Assembly (NCBI GenBank): GCA_965222335.1
Contig: OZ244944.1
Coordinates: 2,418,001-2,482,000 of the forward strand
DNA length: 64,000 nucleotides
DNA from: G965222335 sp965222335
GTDB taxonomy: Bacteria > Pseudomonadota > Gammaproteobacteria > Pseudomonadales > Halieaceae
Direction of reading: 5' to 3'
A program made the translations under genes and the position numbers. The notes under the pieces are model-generated. The model saw nothing but the letters and a program-made list of their open reading frames with translations. It was not told the DNA's origin and ran no database searches. Positions 53,477-63,306 of the stretch are shown in pieces; the first letter of the stretch is position 1; each line of letters starts with the position of its first letter.

Positions 53477-54186
53477 TGAGTGAGCAGGGTAAAAGCGTAA
53501 TGCTGGAGCTGAAGGATGTTTCGCTCAACTTCCAGAGTAGCAAGGGCAGCTTTGACGACGGCGTGCACCGTGTGCTGGATGGAGTTTCCTTCAAGCTCTA
53601 TGAGAATGAGACGCTGGGAATTATAGGCCGCAATGGGGTGGGGAAAACCACCATGCTGCGGATCATGGCCGAAATTCTTGCGCCCACTCGCGGGGAGGTC
53701 AGGAAAAGGCCGGGCAAAACAGCGTCACTGCTGACTATTGGCCTGGGGCACAAAGTGGACTTGAGCGGCCGGGACAATGCCATGCTGTCGGCAATGTTAC
53801 AGGGGGCGAGCAAGTCAGAGGCGGAGGGCTACCTGGAGCACATCAAGGAGTTTTCCGAGCTTGGGGACTCCTTTGAAGAGCCGGTTAAAACCTACTCCGC
53901 GGGAATGAAATCCCGCCTTGGCTTTACCACCGCATTATTGACCCACGTAGACATCCTGCTGGTGGACGAAATCCTCAGCGTGGGTGACGCCGAGTTCAGA
54001 AAGAAGGCCGAAAAGGCCATGAAAGAGCGAATGGCCGGGGAACAGACGGTGGTGTTTGTTTCGCACTCGGATGCCCAGGTCAAGATGCTGTGTGACCGCG
54101 CTATCTGGATTGACCAGGGCCGTATTTGTGCGGAAGGAGAGCCCAAAGAGGTCATAGCCGAATACCGCGCATCAATGAAAAAATAG
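53476..54186 (+). CDS. Polysaccharide ABC exporter, ATPase (Wzt/KpsT-like)
   Basis: 236 residues. Walker A GRNGVGKTT, a signature YSAGMKSRLGFTTALL (the YSxGM variant usual in polysaccharide exporters) and Walker B ILLVDEILSVGD are present. It lacks the long C-terminal substrate-binding domain of full Wzt proteins, so it resembles KpsT/TagH-type ATPases and does not select capped chains. Works with the Wzm-like permease. Confidence 0.9.
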   Translation: MSEQGKSVMLELKDVSLNFQSSKGSFDDGVHRVLDGVSFKLYENETLGIIGRNGVGKTTMLRIMAEILAPTRGEVRKRPGKTASLLTIGLGHKVDLSGRDNAMLSAMLQGASKSEAEGYLEHIKEFSELGDSFEEPVKTYSAGMKSRLGFTTALLTHVDILLVDEILSVGDAEFRKKAEKAMKERMAGEQTVVFVSHSDAQVKMLCDRAIWIDQGRICAEGEPKEVIAEYRASMKK

Positions 54187-54196
54187 GTATTCGCGG

Positions 54197-55171
54197 TCAC
54201 TCAATTTTGCTAAATCCCACTACCTCGCCATGACTCTTGCGGTAATCTCTTCTGACGCCATCCCACGTGGCGCGGGCAGTGATCGCCAGAAACTTCTTCC
54301 GCTCGAATTTTGCATAGTGCCTGAACGTCATAAAGAACCCCGGAATCTTGACCAGCAGGACCAGCGGGTAGAACAGGCCTGAGGCGATTCGATACAGCTC
54401 AAGCCTGTTGCGATAGGTGTAGTACACCTTCCAAAGGGGATGGTAGACATCCTGCTGATTGACCAGCGTCTCACAATCGTGGCGGAAGCGCATGGCCGGC
54501 ACGAACCAGTGGCGAAATCCGGCCTTGCGTGACTCCAGCACGTAAATAATGTCATCGGCGTAGATGAACAGCTCGCTGCGAGGCAGGTCTATCCTTCCTT
54601 CCCGAATGTTGGCCAGGCGTATAAAGCAGCCGACAAATGACGACGTATCGACATCCAGCGGAATTTCGCTCTGGTAAGCTTCGTCGCTGACGTGGAAGCC
54701 CATGCGCCCTTTCCCCGCGGTGCCCAGGAACTCCCCGAAGTGCCAGAAAGGATTCTTGCTTGGCCGGTTCATCTCGCTGATGCGAACGCCGTCCGGCAGG
54801 TACACCGCGCCGGCCATGCTGCCCACGTCTTCGGGGATAGTCAGCGCATTGAAGGTCTCTACCACGTCCGGTTCCGGGTAGGCATCATCGTCAAAGCACA
54901 CCAGCCATTCGGCATCGGGCAATTCTTGTGCCGCATGGGCAAACCCCCGATTGAAACCACCGGCCCCGCCGAGGTTGCTTTCACTGTGAATGATCACAAG
55001 TCTCGGGTCTGCCAGCGAATCCAGCCACTTGCCGGTCTCGTCGGTGGAGGCATTGTTGACGACAACAACGCGATAAAACGGGTTTTCAAGGGTCCTGGCT
55101 ATCGTTTCCTTCAGCTTTTCGAGCCTGTTGAAGGTGACTATAACAGCGACAAGATTTCCCGGATGGGACAC
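54197..55171 (-). CDS. GT2 glycosyltransferase, probable galactofuranosyltransferase
   Basis: About 324 residues. GT-A fold with VAVIVTFNRLEKLKETI, the metal-binding FDDDAYPEPDVV and GGAGGFNRGFAHAA, typical of GlfT1-like enzymes. Adjacent to glf, it would use UDP-galactofuranose to extend the glycan. The start is uncertain: GTG 55171 directly follows the glf stop, but an in-frame TTG at 55189 is possible. Convergent with the ABC genes. Confidence 0.8.
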   Translation of the reverse strand: MSHPGNLVAVIVTFNRLEKLKETIARTLENPFYRVVVVNNASTDETGKWLDSLADPRLVIIHSESNLGGAGGFNRGFAHAAQELPDAEWLVCFDDDAYPEPDVVETFNALTIPEDVGSMAGAVYLPDGVRISEMNRPSKNPFWHFGEFLGTAGKGRMGFHVSDEAYQSEIPLDVDTSSFVGCFIRLANIREGRIDLPRSELFIYADDIIYVLESRKAGFRHWFVPAMRFRHDCETLVNQQDVYHPLWKVYYTYRNRLELYRIASGLFYPLVLLVKIPGFFMTFRHYAKFERKKFLAITARATWDGVRRDYRKSHGEVVGFSKIE

Positions 55172-55172
55172 G

Positions 55173-56330
55173 TCAGACCGGCTCGACAAAGAAGGGCGGA
55201 ATTCTCTCGTCCTGCTCGCGTAAAGTCAGGAAGCGTCTCGCGGCGTCAAGCGCCTCGGCAATGGTGACATCCATATCGAGGTAGCGGTAGGTCCCCAGGC
55301 GCCCAATAAAGGAAACACCCCGTTCACTTCGCGCTTTCTGCACGTAGTCTCGCAGCATGGCCTGTTCCTGCGTCAGGCGGATGGGATAATAAGGTATGTC
55401 TCCTGCCTCGCAGGCGCGGCTGTACTCCTCGAAGCAAACAGTCTTGTCGTGCTCTTCCCAGGGCGAAAAATACTTGTGTTCGGCGATACGGGTGTAGGGA
55501 ACTGATTCATCGCCATAGTTCATGACGGCACAACCCTGGTAATCGCCCTCGCCGCGAACCTGCCTGAAATCGAGCGTGCGGTAGCCGAGTCGGCCAGATT
55601 CATAATTAAACCAACCGTCGATAGGGCCAGTATAGAAAACATGGTCGAAGGCGCCTGCATCCTCGCGCTGAAAAGGTGTGCCAAGCCTCACGTCAATGGA
55701 CGGGTGGTCGAGGATCTGCTCAACGATAGCCGTGTAGCCGTGCTCGGGCATGCCCTGGTACTTGTGGAAAAAGTAGTTGTCGTCGTAGGTGAACCGAAGC
55801 GGCAGGCGCTTGAGGATGCTCGCAGGCAGTTCGCTCGGGTGGCAGCCCCACTGCTTCTGGGTGTAGCCCTTGAAGAAGGCTTCATACAGTTCGGGGCCCA
55901 CAAAGCGCAGTGCCTGTTCTTCAAAGGTCTGGGGATCCTCGATGCTGAGGTCCGCCCTGGATTCAATAAAGGCGCGAGCCTCATCGGGCGAGAAGGTCTT
56001 GCCGAAGAACTGGTTGATGGTGTGGAGGTTGATCGGCAGTGAAAACACCTGGCCCTGGGTCGTGGTCTTCACCCGGTTTGTGTAGGGCATGAATCGCGTG
56101 TAACGATTCAGGTAGGCCCACACCTCCTCGTTGTCGGTATGGAAAATGTGAGGGCCGTACTTGTGCACCATGACGCCGGTTTCCGGGTCGCGCTCGGTGT
56201 GGCAGTTGCCCGCAACGTGCGGGCGGCTTTCCAGGACCTGGACGAGATATCCGGCCTCGGCAAGCTCGCGGGCTACAACCGCCCCGGAGAAGCCGGCGCC
56301 GACGATGGCGATGTGCTGAACATTGGGCAT
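55173..56330 (-). CDS. glf: UDP-galactopyranose mutase Glf
   Basis: 385 residues. IAIVGAGFSGAVVARELAEA binds FAD, then the family signatures HKYGPHIFHTDNEEVW and FEEQALRFVGPELYEAFFKG are present, as is LPLRFTYDDNYFFHKYQGMP. It converts UDP-galactopyranose to UDP-galactofuranose, the donor for the adjacent glycosyltransferase. UDP-galactose could come from GalE in the same window. Confidence 0.96.
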   Translation of the reverse strand: MPNVQHIAIVGAGFSGAVVARELAEAGYLVQVLESRPHVAGNCHTERDPETGVMVHKYGPHIFHTDNEEVWAYLNRYTRFMPYTNRVKTTTQGQVFSLPINLHTINQFFGKTFSPDEARAFIESRADLSIEDPQTFEEQALRFVGPELYEAFFKGYTQKQWGCHPSELPASILKRLPLRFTYDDNYFFHKYQGMPEHGYTAIVEQILDHPSIDVRLGTPFQREDAGAFDHVFYTGPIDGWFNYESGRLGYRTLDFRQVRGEGDYQGCAVMNYGDESVPYTRIAEHKYFSPWEEHDKTVCFEEYSRACEAGDIPYYPIRLTQEQAMLRDYVQKARSERGVSFIGRLGTYRYLDMDVTIAEALDAARRFLTLREQDERIPPFFVEPV

Positions 56331-56459
56331 TTGAATCTACTGCCAGGTAGTGGCGTTTTCGGGCGCCTGATCAAACCGCGGCATTATTCCCGAGATGGAC
56401 GTAGAAGTCGAGCGGCGGACTTATAACCCGGGCCTGTGAGACCCCTACTACTGCAAATG

Positions 56460-57854
56460 CTAATACGCATTTTTGTTGATGAAGCCCTTGAATATCGTCA
56501 GAAAAATAATCTTGAGATCAAGCCAGATCGACCAGTTCTCAATGTAGTATAGGTCATGCTCAATCCGTTGCTTCAAGTCGGTATCGCCGCGCCATCCATT
56601 GACCTGTGCCCAACCAGTGATACCTGCCTTGACCATATGCTTTTGCATGTAACTGGGGATTTCCTCCTTGAACTGTTCAACAAAGACGGGACGCTCCGGT
56701 CTTGGTCCAACTATCGACATGTCTCCCTTCATGACATTCCAGAACTGGGGAAGCTCATCTAAAGAAGTCTTGCGAAGGAATCTACCTACGGCGGTCGCGC
56801 GAACCTCGCCACTTCTGGCCCATTTCGGACCCGTGCCATCCTCTACGTTGATCGGCATACTGCGAAACTTGAGCATCTGAAAGGGCCTTCCGTTCCAACT
56901 CAGCCGTTCCTGCCTGTAGATTACTGGCCCACGACTGCTCAGCTTCACGGCACATGCTATAAGAAGCATCAAAGGGCTCAAAAGAATCAGAATCAAAATG
57001 GCGATAAGCTTGTCTTCAACGGCCTTCACCCACCTATTCAATCCGTCCATTGGAGTGACCGAAATATTGATCACAGACATATCGGCGATACTGCTAATTG
57101 AGTGATTGATCAAGCGATATCCGAAAAAATCAGGCACGAGTCGAATATCCGATGTGGTTTGCCGCAATCCTCTGATAATATGTTCGATAAGGTCCGCATC
57201 CTTGAGCGGCATGGCGAGCCAAATTTGATCAGGGTTATTGTTCATCGCGTACGCTAAACCCTCCTCAATGTTGCCCTGCCTTACGTGTTCAGGAAGGCTC
57301 TCGGGACTTGAAGAGAAGTATGCGAGTACGTTAAGCCCGGTCTCGGGGGAGGCGGACAGAGTCTCAAAGACTCGTCTCCCGGGTTCTCCCTTTGCAAAAA
57401 GAATGATGTGACGCAGGTTATAGCCTTTCGCCCTTAATCGCTTGAGAAGATTCCTGAGAAGGAATCGGCAGGAAAGAATCCCTGACCCTCCTCCTACATA
57501 CCAGATTATCAGCCAGGCGCGAGAGTAACTTTCAGAGGTCTTAGTGATGACAGAGAGTATTGCTAGAATGGCGAAGACAATTGTCCACGCCATCAGTACG
57601 GCGACGAATTCCTGGAGGTAATCCTCGCCTCTCCAGGGGCGATAGGCGTCAAACGCCTGCAAAATCAAAACCTGGATGGGGATCGAAAATAGCACGGCAA
57701 TCTGATAGAGAAGGATGCTTGGCGGACTATGATCGCCGGCGAAGACGAAGGCATAGCCAAGGCCACAGAACAACAACGACAATGCCAGGTCCGCCAGGCG
57801 CATGAACCAGAGAAGTAAGCTGGAGTGTTCGCGTAAGTGTCCTTTAGCTTGCAA
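56460..57854 (-). CDS. Undecaprenyl-phosphate phosphoglycosyltransferase (WcaJ-type)
   Basis: 464 residues. N-terminal membrane helices (about 15-110), a Rossmann-like CoA-binding domain with IILFAKGEPGRRVFE, then a C-terminal catalytic domain with the signatures KFRSMPINVEDGTG, KTSLDELPQFWNVMKGDMSI and GPRPERPVFVEQFKEEIP, ending in KNAY. It transfers a hexose-1-phosphate to undecaprenyl phosphate, starting the repeat unit. The start is TTG 57854 with AGGA ten bases upstream; no ATG precedes the first membrane helix. Confidence 0.93.
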   Translation of the reverse strand: MQAKGHLREHSSLLLWFMRLADLALSLLFCGLGYAFVFAGDHSPPSILLYQIAVLFSIPIQVLILQAFDAYRPWRGEDYLQEFVAVLMAWTIVFAILAILSVITKTSESYSRAWLIIWYVGGGSGILSCRFLLRNLLKRLRAKGYNLRHIILFAKGEPGRRVFETLSASPETGLNVLAYFSSSPESLPEHVRQGNIEEGLAYAMNNNPDQIWLAMPLKDADLIEHIIRGLRQTTSDIRLVPDFFGYRLINHSISSIADMSVINISVTPMDGLNRWVKAVEDKLIAILILILLSPLMLLIACAVKLSSRGPVIYRQERLSWNGRPFQMLKFRSMPINVEDGTGPKWARSGEVRATAVGRFLRKTSLDELPQFWNVMKGDMSIVGPRPERPVFVEQFKEEIPSYMQKHMVKAGITGWAQVNGWRGDTDLKQRIEHDLYYIENWSIWLDLKIIFLTIFKGFINKNAY

Positions 57855-58261
57855 TGCGGTAAATTCCTGTAAAAACAGAATCTTAGGGGAAGAAATTAGA
57901 GTGTAAACGGGATGCTAACACTGGACTGGTGTCAAGACTAGCGGAGTAGGTCCCAACAATGTCGGATGCATCCGAGGTGTTTTTTTGGTTGCCAAAGCAT
58001 GTCGTTGTCAAATCGGCAAGATGAGTTTCTGCATTGATATGACAGACTCCGCTATGCTGAAGCAGTTCAACCGCGCTAAATTCTGTAGCGGACCAGGCCG
58101 GTGATTGAATATGTCATCGCGCCTGCTTGTTGTGTAGGCTATGGCCGCTAACTCGCTAGTAGCGTCAGGGTTGTCAGCGTGGGATGTGTTTCACGGTTGC
58201 CGTCACCGGCATCTGTAAGTGAAGAAGTGACTGTAGGGCAAGGTCCAGCAGAAGGGTTTTG
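57855..58261. other. Intergenic divergent region, 407 bases
   Basis: AT-rich stretch between divergent genes. No gene is seen. The left end holds a minus-strand promoter candidate for the phosphoglycosyltransferase gene (57880-57907). The right end carries AAGGG before the TagD-like start. No JUMPstart-like sequence was recognised. Confidence 0.5.
57880..57907 (-). promoter_or_regulatory. Candidate promoter for the phosphoglycosyltransferase
   Basis: On the minus strand TTTACA (57907-57902; five of six consensus bases), a 16-base spacer and TAAGAT (57885-57880; four of six) would give a leader of about 19 bases before TTG 57854. Confidence 0.4.
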
Positions 58262-58666
58262 ATGTCGAGAATTATTACTTTTGGAACATTTGATTTGTTC
58301 CACTTTGGCCACTTGCGGATACTCCAAAGAGCGAGACAATTGGGAGACTATCTGGTTGTCGGCGTTTCCTCGGATGATCTTAATTTCAGCAAGAAAGGCA
58401 GGTACCCAATCTTCTCTCAAGAGCACCGTATGGCTATAGTCAAAGAAATTAAGGGTGTAGATGCGGTATTTACGGAAGAGAGTCTCGACAAGAAACGTGA
58501 ATACGTTGAGAACTGGAACGCAGATGTCCTGGTGATGGGCGATGATTGGAAAGGTGCATTTGATGACCTATCGGATATCTGTCAGGTGACTTACCTGGAT
58601 CGCACCCCAGATCTTTCAACGACTGAGTACAAGCATATCATTCGCAACATAATCGACAATTTCTAG
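58262..58666 (+). CDS. Cytidylyltransferase, TagD-like (glycerol-3-phosphate type)
   Basis: 134 residues, the TagD size. The HxGH nucleotidyltransferase motif HFGH (residues 14-17) and the C-terminal RTPDLSTTE motif match TagD-like enzymes that make CDP-glycerol (or CDP-ethanolamine/CDP-choline). AAGGG lies six bases upstream of the ATG. It precedes the LicD-like gene and is a likely source of CDP-activated alcohols for phosphodiester-linked glycan decorations. The exact alcohol is unknown. Confidence 0.88.
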   Translation: MSRIITFGTFDLFHFGHLRILQRARQLGDYLVVGVSSDDLNFSKKGRYPIFSQEHRMAIVKEIKGVDAVFTEESLDKKREYVENWNADVLVMGDDWKGAFDDLSDICQVTYLDRTPDLSTTEYKHIIRNIIDNF

Positions 58667-58668
58667 GC

Positions 58669-59724
58669 GTGTCAGAAAAGCTGGAAAAATGGATATTCCG
58701 CGGTAAGTCCCGGCCCAAAAGATATGCGCTGGCGTTCGCTTCGGCAGTCCTGCTGGTTCCCATCTTTCCTCCCTGGCGAGTTGGCCGCGACATATTCAAA
58801 ATGTTCTGGAATGGTGATTTCTACCGTGCCGTGCACGCGAGCCTATGGCTATATAACCATAGTTACATGCGATTCAATACAATGGGTCTTGGATTTAATA
58901 TCGGCGCAGTTCTAGCGGACGACGCACGAAAGCAGCTTTACGTGAGTCGCTTTCCAATGAATTCCGCTCTTTCAACCGACCACGAAAAGCTTGTATTGAG
59001 CGGCTTGGAGGAAGATAGCAATTCCAAGTACTGGCGGGAAGAGTTTGACAAGAAGTTTGATGACTTCCACTTGGAGATCAAAAGCTACTCATCACTTAAG
59101 CTCGCACGGCACCAAACCAGGCGATCAGTTCGCGAACATGATGCGATAGTGGCACTGGACGAGATGATGAAGTTATACGAGTCCCTGCCTGGAAAATTGT
59201 TTCTGATAAGTGGAACCTTCCTTGGCATGATCCGAGAGCAGCGATTCCTTGAGCATGACTACGATATTGATCTGGGGTGCTTCTACGAAGAAGTTGACTG
59301 CGAAGCACTTATGTCGGCTATAGCTTCCAGCAAGACATTTTTCATTAAAGAAGTGTGCTATTTTTCTGAGTTTAAGAATGGCGAATTCCAAAGAAGCGCA
59401 AAGCCTCTCGTTATAAAGCTTATACATTCTAGCTACCTGACTATTGATATATTTCTACACTTTGAGGAACCGACAACGTACGTGCACGGTTCTTCAATTC
59501 ATCTGTGGGAGAATACGAAATTTGACCTGGCAAAGTACGATTTTTACGGAATGAAATGCTGGGGCGCAGACGATTATGATAGGTATCTAACCGAAAACTA
59601 CGGAGATTGGCGCGTTGAAAAAAAGGAGTTTGACTGTGATAAAGACACGCCCAACCTGCGCGCGCCTGATACGCCGCAATTCTTGCTCTATCTAAGAGAT
59701 AACTACGAGCAGCTGGGAGCGTAG
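58669..59724 (+). CDS. LicD/fukutin-like phosphotransferase
   Basis: 351 residues. A hydrophobic segment near residues 22-35 is followed in the second half by LFLISGTFLGMIREQRFLEHDYDIDLG, the nucleotidyltransferase-like core with its DYDID metal-binding Asp residues, and a C-terminal LTENYGDWRV that matches the LicD 'YG' signature. Such enzymes transfer phosphocholine, phosphoglycerol or ribitol phosphate from CDP donors. Start is GTG, two bases after the TagD stop, so translation is coupled. Substrate is inferred from the neighbours. Confidence 0.75.
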   Translation: MSEKLEKWIFRGKSRPKRYALAFASAVLLVPIFPPWRVGRDIFKMFWNGDFYRAVHASLWLYNHSYMRFNTMGLGFNIGAVLADDARKQLYVSRFPMNSALSTDHEKLVLSGLEEDSNSKYWREEFDKKFDDFHLEIKSYSSLKLARHQTRRSVREHDAIVALDEMMKLYESLPGKLFLISGTFLGMIREQRFLEHDYDIDLGCFYEEVDCEALMSAIASSKTFFIKEVCYFSEFKNGEFQRSAKPLVIKLIHSSYLTIDIFLHFEEPTTYVHGSSIHLWENTKFDLAKYDFYGMKCWGADDYDRYLTENYGDWRVEKKEFDCDKDTPNLRAPDTPQFLLYLRDNYEQLGA

Positions 59725-59758
59725 ATTTGCCTTGCAACCTGCGTAAGGAGCCGGATTG

Positions 59759-61348
59759 ATGGCCAGAACAATTGTTCTACGTGCGATAAAAAGCAAGCTT
59801 CCTGAAGAATTATATGACTGGCTCTACCGGCAGTATTTTTTGGTTCGTAGAAAGTTACAATGGCGCTGGTTCAGGAAAGTATCTTTTGACCAAAAGCTAG
59901 CAGGTCCGGCGGTACGAAGAACGGCAGTTCTCCTGACTTCCATGGTGTCTTCTATGGAAGCACTAAGTCGCCTGAACGGTCAGTTTGAGGACGCTGTATC
60001 AGGCAGCGTATACCGCAAGTTACCCAGCAACCACGATTCTCATTCCTGCTATGCTTTGGTCACCACCAAGAGAGACTTTAATAAGCTTGTTACCCATCTA
60101 GCGAGCGTTGGCTTCGATGTAGCCGTGGGTCAAAAGAAACTGGGCAAATTCTCGCGAAACTATTTTCAAGAAGTTAATAGCTCCCGGCAGCCAGCAAGAA
60201 TCAGCCAGCGTCACATCGCGAGCAATGGCGCAGTCTTGTTTAGTGATGATGTCTGTATACATTTATTCCCCCTGATTGAAGATACGAAAGACTACTACCA
60301 GTCGATAGCAGTCAATGGATACTTCAATGAGGTCAATCGCGAGCAATTTTTGTCAGAGAGTTTTCGAGTAAGTCTAGAAAATGCTGGCGAGTACGATTTC
60401 GATGTGGACGCAGTTTTTACGTGGGTCGACGGCGATGATCCCATCTGGAGCGAGAAAATGGCCGCGCATAGAAGAGCGGCAAACCAACTACCCCCAACGG
60501 CGGAAGTTAAGAGTCGTTTTAAATCAAGGGATGAACTTAAATACGCGGTGCGGGCGTTGCTGACGTATGCACCCTGGATAAGGAATGTATATTTAGTGAG
60601 TGATAATCAGATTCCAGATTGGTTATCGATTGAGTACCCCGTGAAAGTGATTTCTCACGAAGAAATATTCCCCAACCTGTCTGATTTACCAGTTTTCAAC
60701 TCTCACGCGATTGAAGCCAACCTGCATCGGATTGATGGCCTTTCAGAGAACTATCTATATTTTAACGATGACGTCTTCCTCCGGTCCTCTGCGGCAAAAG
60801 CCGACTTTTTTGGGCCATTCGGCAGCTATTCAAAATTCTTTTACAGCGAAGCCACATATATTCCATTTGAGACTGACGACGATTTGATTCCTGTTGATCT
60901 GGCTGCAGCTAATAACTCCAAGCTCATTCACGAACTTTTTGGCTTTCAGCCCAGGCGAAAATTCCAACACACACCAATCGCCTTGAAGCGAAGCACAATA
61001 AGTGCACTTGAGGCGCGCTGTAAGAAAATCTTTGAGAGTACAAGTAGATCAAAATTCAGGTCACTCTCCGACTATTCTATCGCGTCTTCCCTGGCTCATC
61101 ACTTCGGTTATGTTAATGGGTGGGCGAGCCCGGGATGCATTCGATACGATTACATCAATCTGAACGAAGATGCAGCGTTTCGGAGACTAGAACGATTGGT
61201 TGAAAACGATAAGCGCGTCGCCTGCTTTTGCGTGAATGATGTGGACACACAGCGAGATAATTTTGATCTTGAAGGCGTGATGAGCAACATCTATCCATTT
61301 CCAAGTGCCCTCGAAAGTGGTACGCGTCCAGAAATATCTGAAGATTAA
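59759..61348 (+). CDS. Stealth family capsular polysaccharide phosphotransferase
   Basis: 529 residues. Stealth conserved regions are visible: CR1 VDAVFTWVDGDDPIW near residue 215, CR2 SRFKSRDELKYAVRALLTYA and APWIRNVYLVSD, CR3-like FNSHAIEANLHRIDGL and LYFNDDVFLRSSA, and a later CR4-like segment SLAHHFGYVNGWA. Stealth enzymes build hexose-1-phosphate-linked polymers or transfer GlcNAc-1-phosphate, and are common in surface glycan loci. AAGGAG is nine bases upstream of ATG 59759. Confidence 0.92.
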   Translation: MARTIVLRAIKSKLPEELYDWLYRQYFLVRRKLQWRWFRKVSFDQKLAGPAVRRTAVLLTSMVSSMEALSRLNGQFEDAVSGSVYRKLPSNHDSHSCYALVTTKRDFNKLVTHLASVGFDVAVGQKKLGKFSRNYFQEVNSSRQPARISQRHIASNGAVLFSDDVCIHLFPLIEDTKDYYQSIAVNGYFNEVNREQFLSESFRVSLENAGEYDFDVDAVFTWVDGDDPIWSEKMAAHRRAANQLPPTAEVKSRFKSRDELKYAVRALLTYAPWIRNVYLVSDNQIPDWLSIEYPVKVISHEEIFPNLSDLPVFNSHAIEANLHRIDGLSENYLYFNDDVFLRSSAAKADFFGPFGSYSKFFYSEATYIPFETDDDLIPVDLAAANNSKLIHELFGFQPRRKFQHTPIALKRSTISALEARCKKIFESTSRSKFRSLSDYSIASSLAHHFGYVNGWASPGCIRYDYINLNEDAAFRRLERLVENDKRVACFCVNDVDTQRDNFDLEGVMSNIYPFPSALESGTRPEISED

Positions 61349-61431
61349 TCCGGGAGGACGGTTTATCTGATTGTGCTGAGTTGTTTTCGGATATAGCTCT
61401 TGATTCGGTGATGGAATCCTGATCGCAAAAA

Positions 61432-62282
61432 CTACAGTTTCCACTTGTTCTCAAGGATGCTAATTTCATGTCTACTGTGAACGAAGAGGTCGTTGTAGAA
61501 ATCCCAGCATTCAAGAAAATCGCTGTGAATGGGTTGAGGAGCAAGCAGCCAGTCGTTGTATGCGGCGCCAGGAGTACCTTCTATACTTGCCTAGGCCTTT
61601 CAAGTAGCAGGGTTCGTCAATTTGTAGTACGAGTAGCTGAGCGCTTGCATCGCTTCCATAATCTCCGGACCATGGTCGTATCCTTTCCTGTTTAGCACCT
61701 CAAGCACCAATTACGGTCTGTAAGCCGAGATGGTATTGATCGCACCGCGGAGAACAGAGTATTGAATACCCTCCACATCGATCTTGACCACATTAGGCAC
61801 TCGATTATGGTTCGCTACATAGGTGTCCAACGGTGCGGTTTTCACCTTGACTGCGTCTTGAGAAGGCTTGAAGCCGGCAAAGAGTGAGTTAGATGAGCCC
61901 GATCTCAATGAAAGATAAAGCTCGGCGGTGCCGTCGACATTGGACAACGCGCATTCCTCAATAACAACCTTAAGTTGGTTTCGCGCGACGATTTGACGGG
62001 TGATCTTGGCGGTAGCAGGGGAGGTTCAAAGGCGACCACGTGGAACTTTGTGAATAGATCAGCGCATAATGAACCGCATAGTACAATGTTGGCGCCAACG
62101 TAATAAAACACGTTCTCGCCCCTCATTGAGTCAAGTAGAGACAGGAATTTTGTCATCGTGGGAGGCTCATGGCAAAACAGGCCGTTTTTGTGCAGTAGTC
62201 TTCGTGCCGCAGTGGTGTGGCCATCGATGATGTCGAGTTCAAAGTATTGCTGATAGCCTCGCATCACAATCCCGCTAAGCAT
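61432..62282 (-). pseudogene. FkbM family methyltransferase pseudogene
   Basis: The minus strand encodes FkbM-like sequence in pieces. ATG 62282 opens an N-terminal part with YYVGANIVLCGSL (the SAM-binding GAN motif, second Gly missing) and VVAFEP; a one-base deletion near 62018-62026 moves the frame, and the continuation SPATAKITRQIVARNQLKVV, then VVKIDVEGIQYSVLRGA follows. An in-frame TAA at 61711 interrupts ISAYRP and LVLEVLNRKGYDHGPEIME. Another frame change near 61600 is needed to continue into KGLGKYRRYSW and LECWDFYNDLFVHSRH, ending at TAG 61432. The gene is therefore inactive: at least two frameshifts and one nonsense codon. Confidence 0.8.
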
Positions 62283-62409
62283 AGGTTGTCGATATAAAAT
62301 CGCTTAAACCGCGAAATTCTCTCAACAAGTCTGGTGAAAAATGCAGTGTGGGCAAAGATACTTAGGTAGAATTGCACTATAAGCTCGGGCTAATTGGTAC
62401 TCCGCTGAC

Positions 62410-63306
62410 ATGAATGATTCCTTCTCTCCACTGGTGACGATCGTCATACCCGTGTTTAATGGCGAAAAGTATCTACAGGAAGCCATAGATAGCGCATTGT
62501 CCCAAACCTACCAAAATGTCGAGATCATCGTTGTTAACGACGGATCAACAGATTCTACCGAAGAAATCCTGAAGGGCTATTGCAGCCGTGTTAGATATTT
62601 CCGTAAGGACAACGGTGGGGTGGCGTCGGCATTAAATTTCGCGATCCGCCAGGCCACGGGCAGTTACATATCATGGCTTTCGCATGATGATCTTTATGTC
62701 CCTGAGAAAATAGCTGAACAAGTGGATCTTCTGCGGCAACTTGATGAAGCGGCGCGCGAAGAGACGATAGTATGGTCAAACTTCACTACCATTAATGAAT
62801 TCGGTGAGGAGATGAATCAATACAGGTTTCAGGAAGAGCATCCTCGCGAAAAGCTCACGTTGCCTTTATATCCAATTCTGAGAGGTTTGATCCACGGCTG
62901 TACTTTGCTAGTCCCAACCCGGTTATACGCACATTACAACGGCTTTGACGAGCAACTGAAAGTAACACAAGACTATGATCTATGGTTTCGAATGTTTCGA
63001 ACACAATCTCTGTTATTTTCTGAGACTCAGTCAGTACTCTACCGGAAGCACGCAGAACAGGGGTCAAAAAATATTGATCCTGAATACCGTGAGCTGAATG
63101 ACTTCTGGATTCGCATGTTAAGGAGTCTAGGCAAGCGAGATATGCAACTAATGGCCGACAGCGTGGTAGAGTTTTACGAACAAACGCTAATCGCGTTGAA
63201 GCGAGCCAGGTTTTCGAGAACAAGGAAGTATGTGAAGTGGAAGTTGGTGCTTCACCTATTGGTTAACCCTGCGCGGGCATACGAGAAGGTGGTCAAGCGG
63301 AAGTAA
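62410..63306 (+). CDS. GT2 family glycosyltransferase
   Basis: 298 residues. GT-A core with LVTIVIPVFNGEKYLQEAI, VVNDGSTDSTEEIL and the WLSHDDLYVPEKIAEQ metal-binding Asp pair; a C-terminal helical domain follows (FDEQLKVTQDYDLWFRMFR). Donor sugar and acceptor are unknown. Starts about 130 bases after the FkbM pseudogene. Likely extends the glycan repeat unit. Confidence 0.9.
   Translation: MNDSFSPLVTIVIPVFNGEKYLQEAIDSALSQTYQNVEIIVVNDGSTDSTEEILKGYCSRVRYFRKDNGGVASALNFAIRQATGSYISWLSHDDLYVPEKIAEQVDLLRQLDEAAREETIVWSNFTTINEFGEEMNQYRFQEEHPREKLTLPLYPILRGLIHGCTLLVPTRLYAHYNGFDEQLKVTQDYDLWFRMFRTQSLLFSETQSVLYRKHAEQGSKNIDPEYRELNDFWIRMLRSLGKRDMQLMADSVVEFYEQTLIALKRARFSRTRKYVKWKLVLHLLVNPARAYEKVVKRK

Noticed and set aside
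61468..61695. Plus-strand 75-codon frame in the FkbM region
   Set aside because: The opposite strand carries recognisable FkbM sequence; the plus-strand translation has no similarity.
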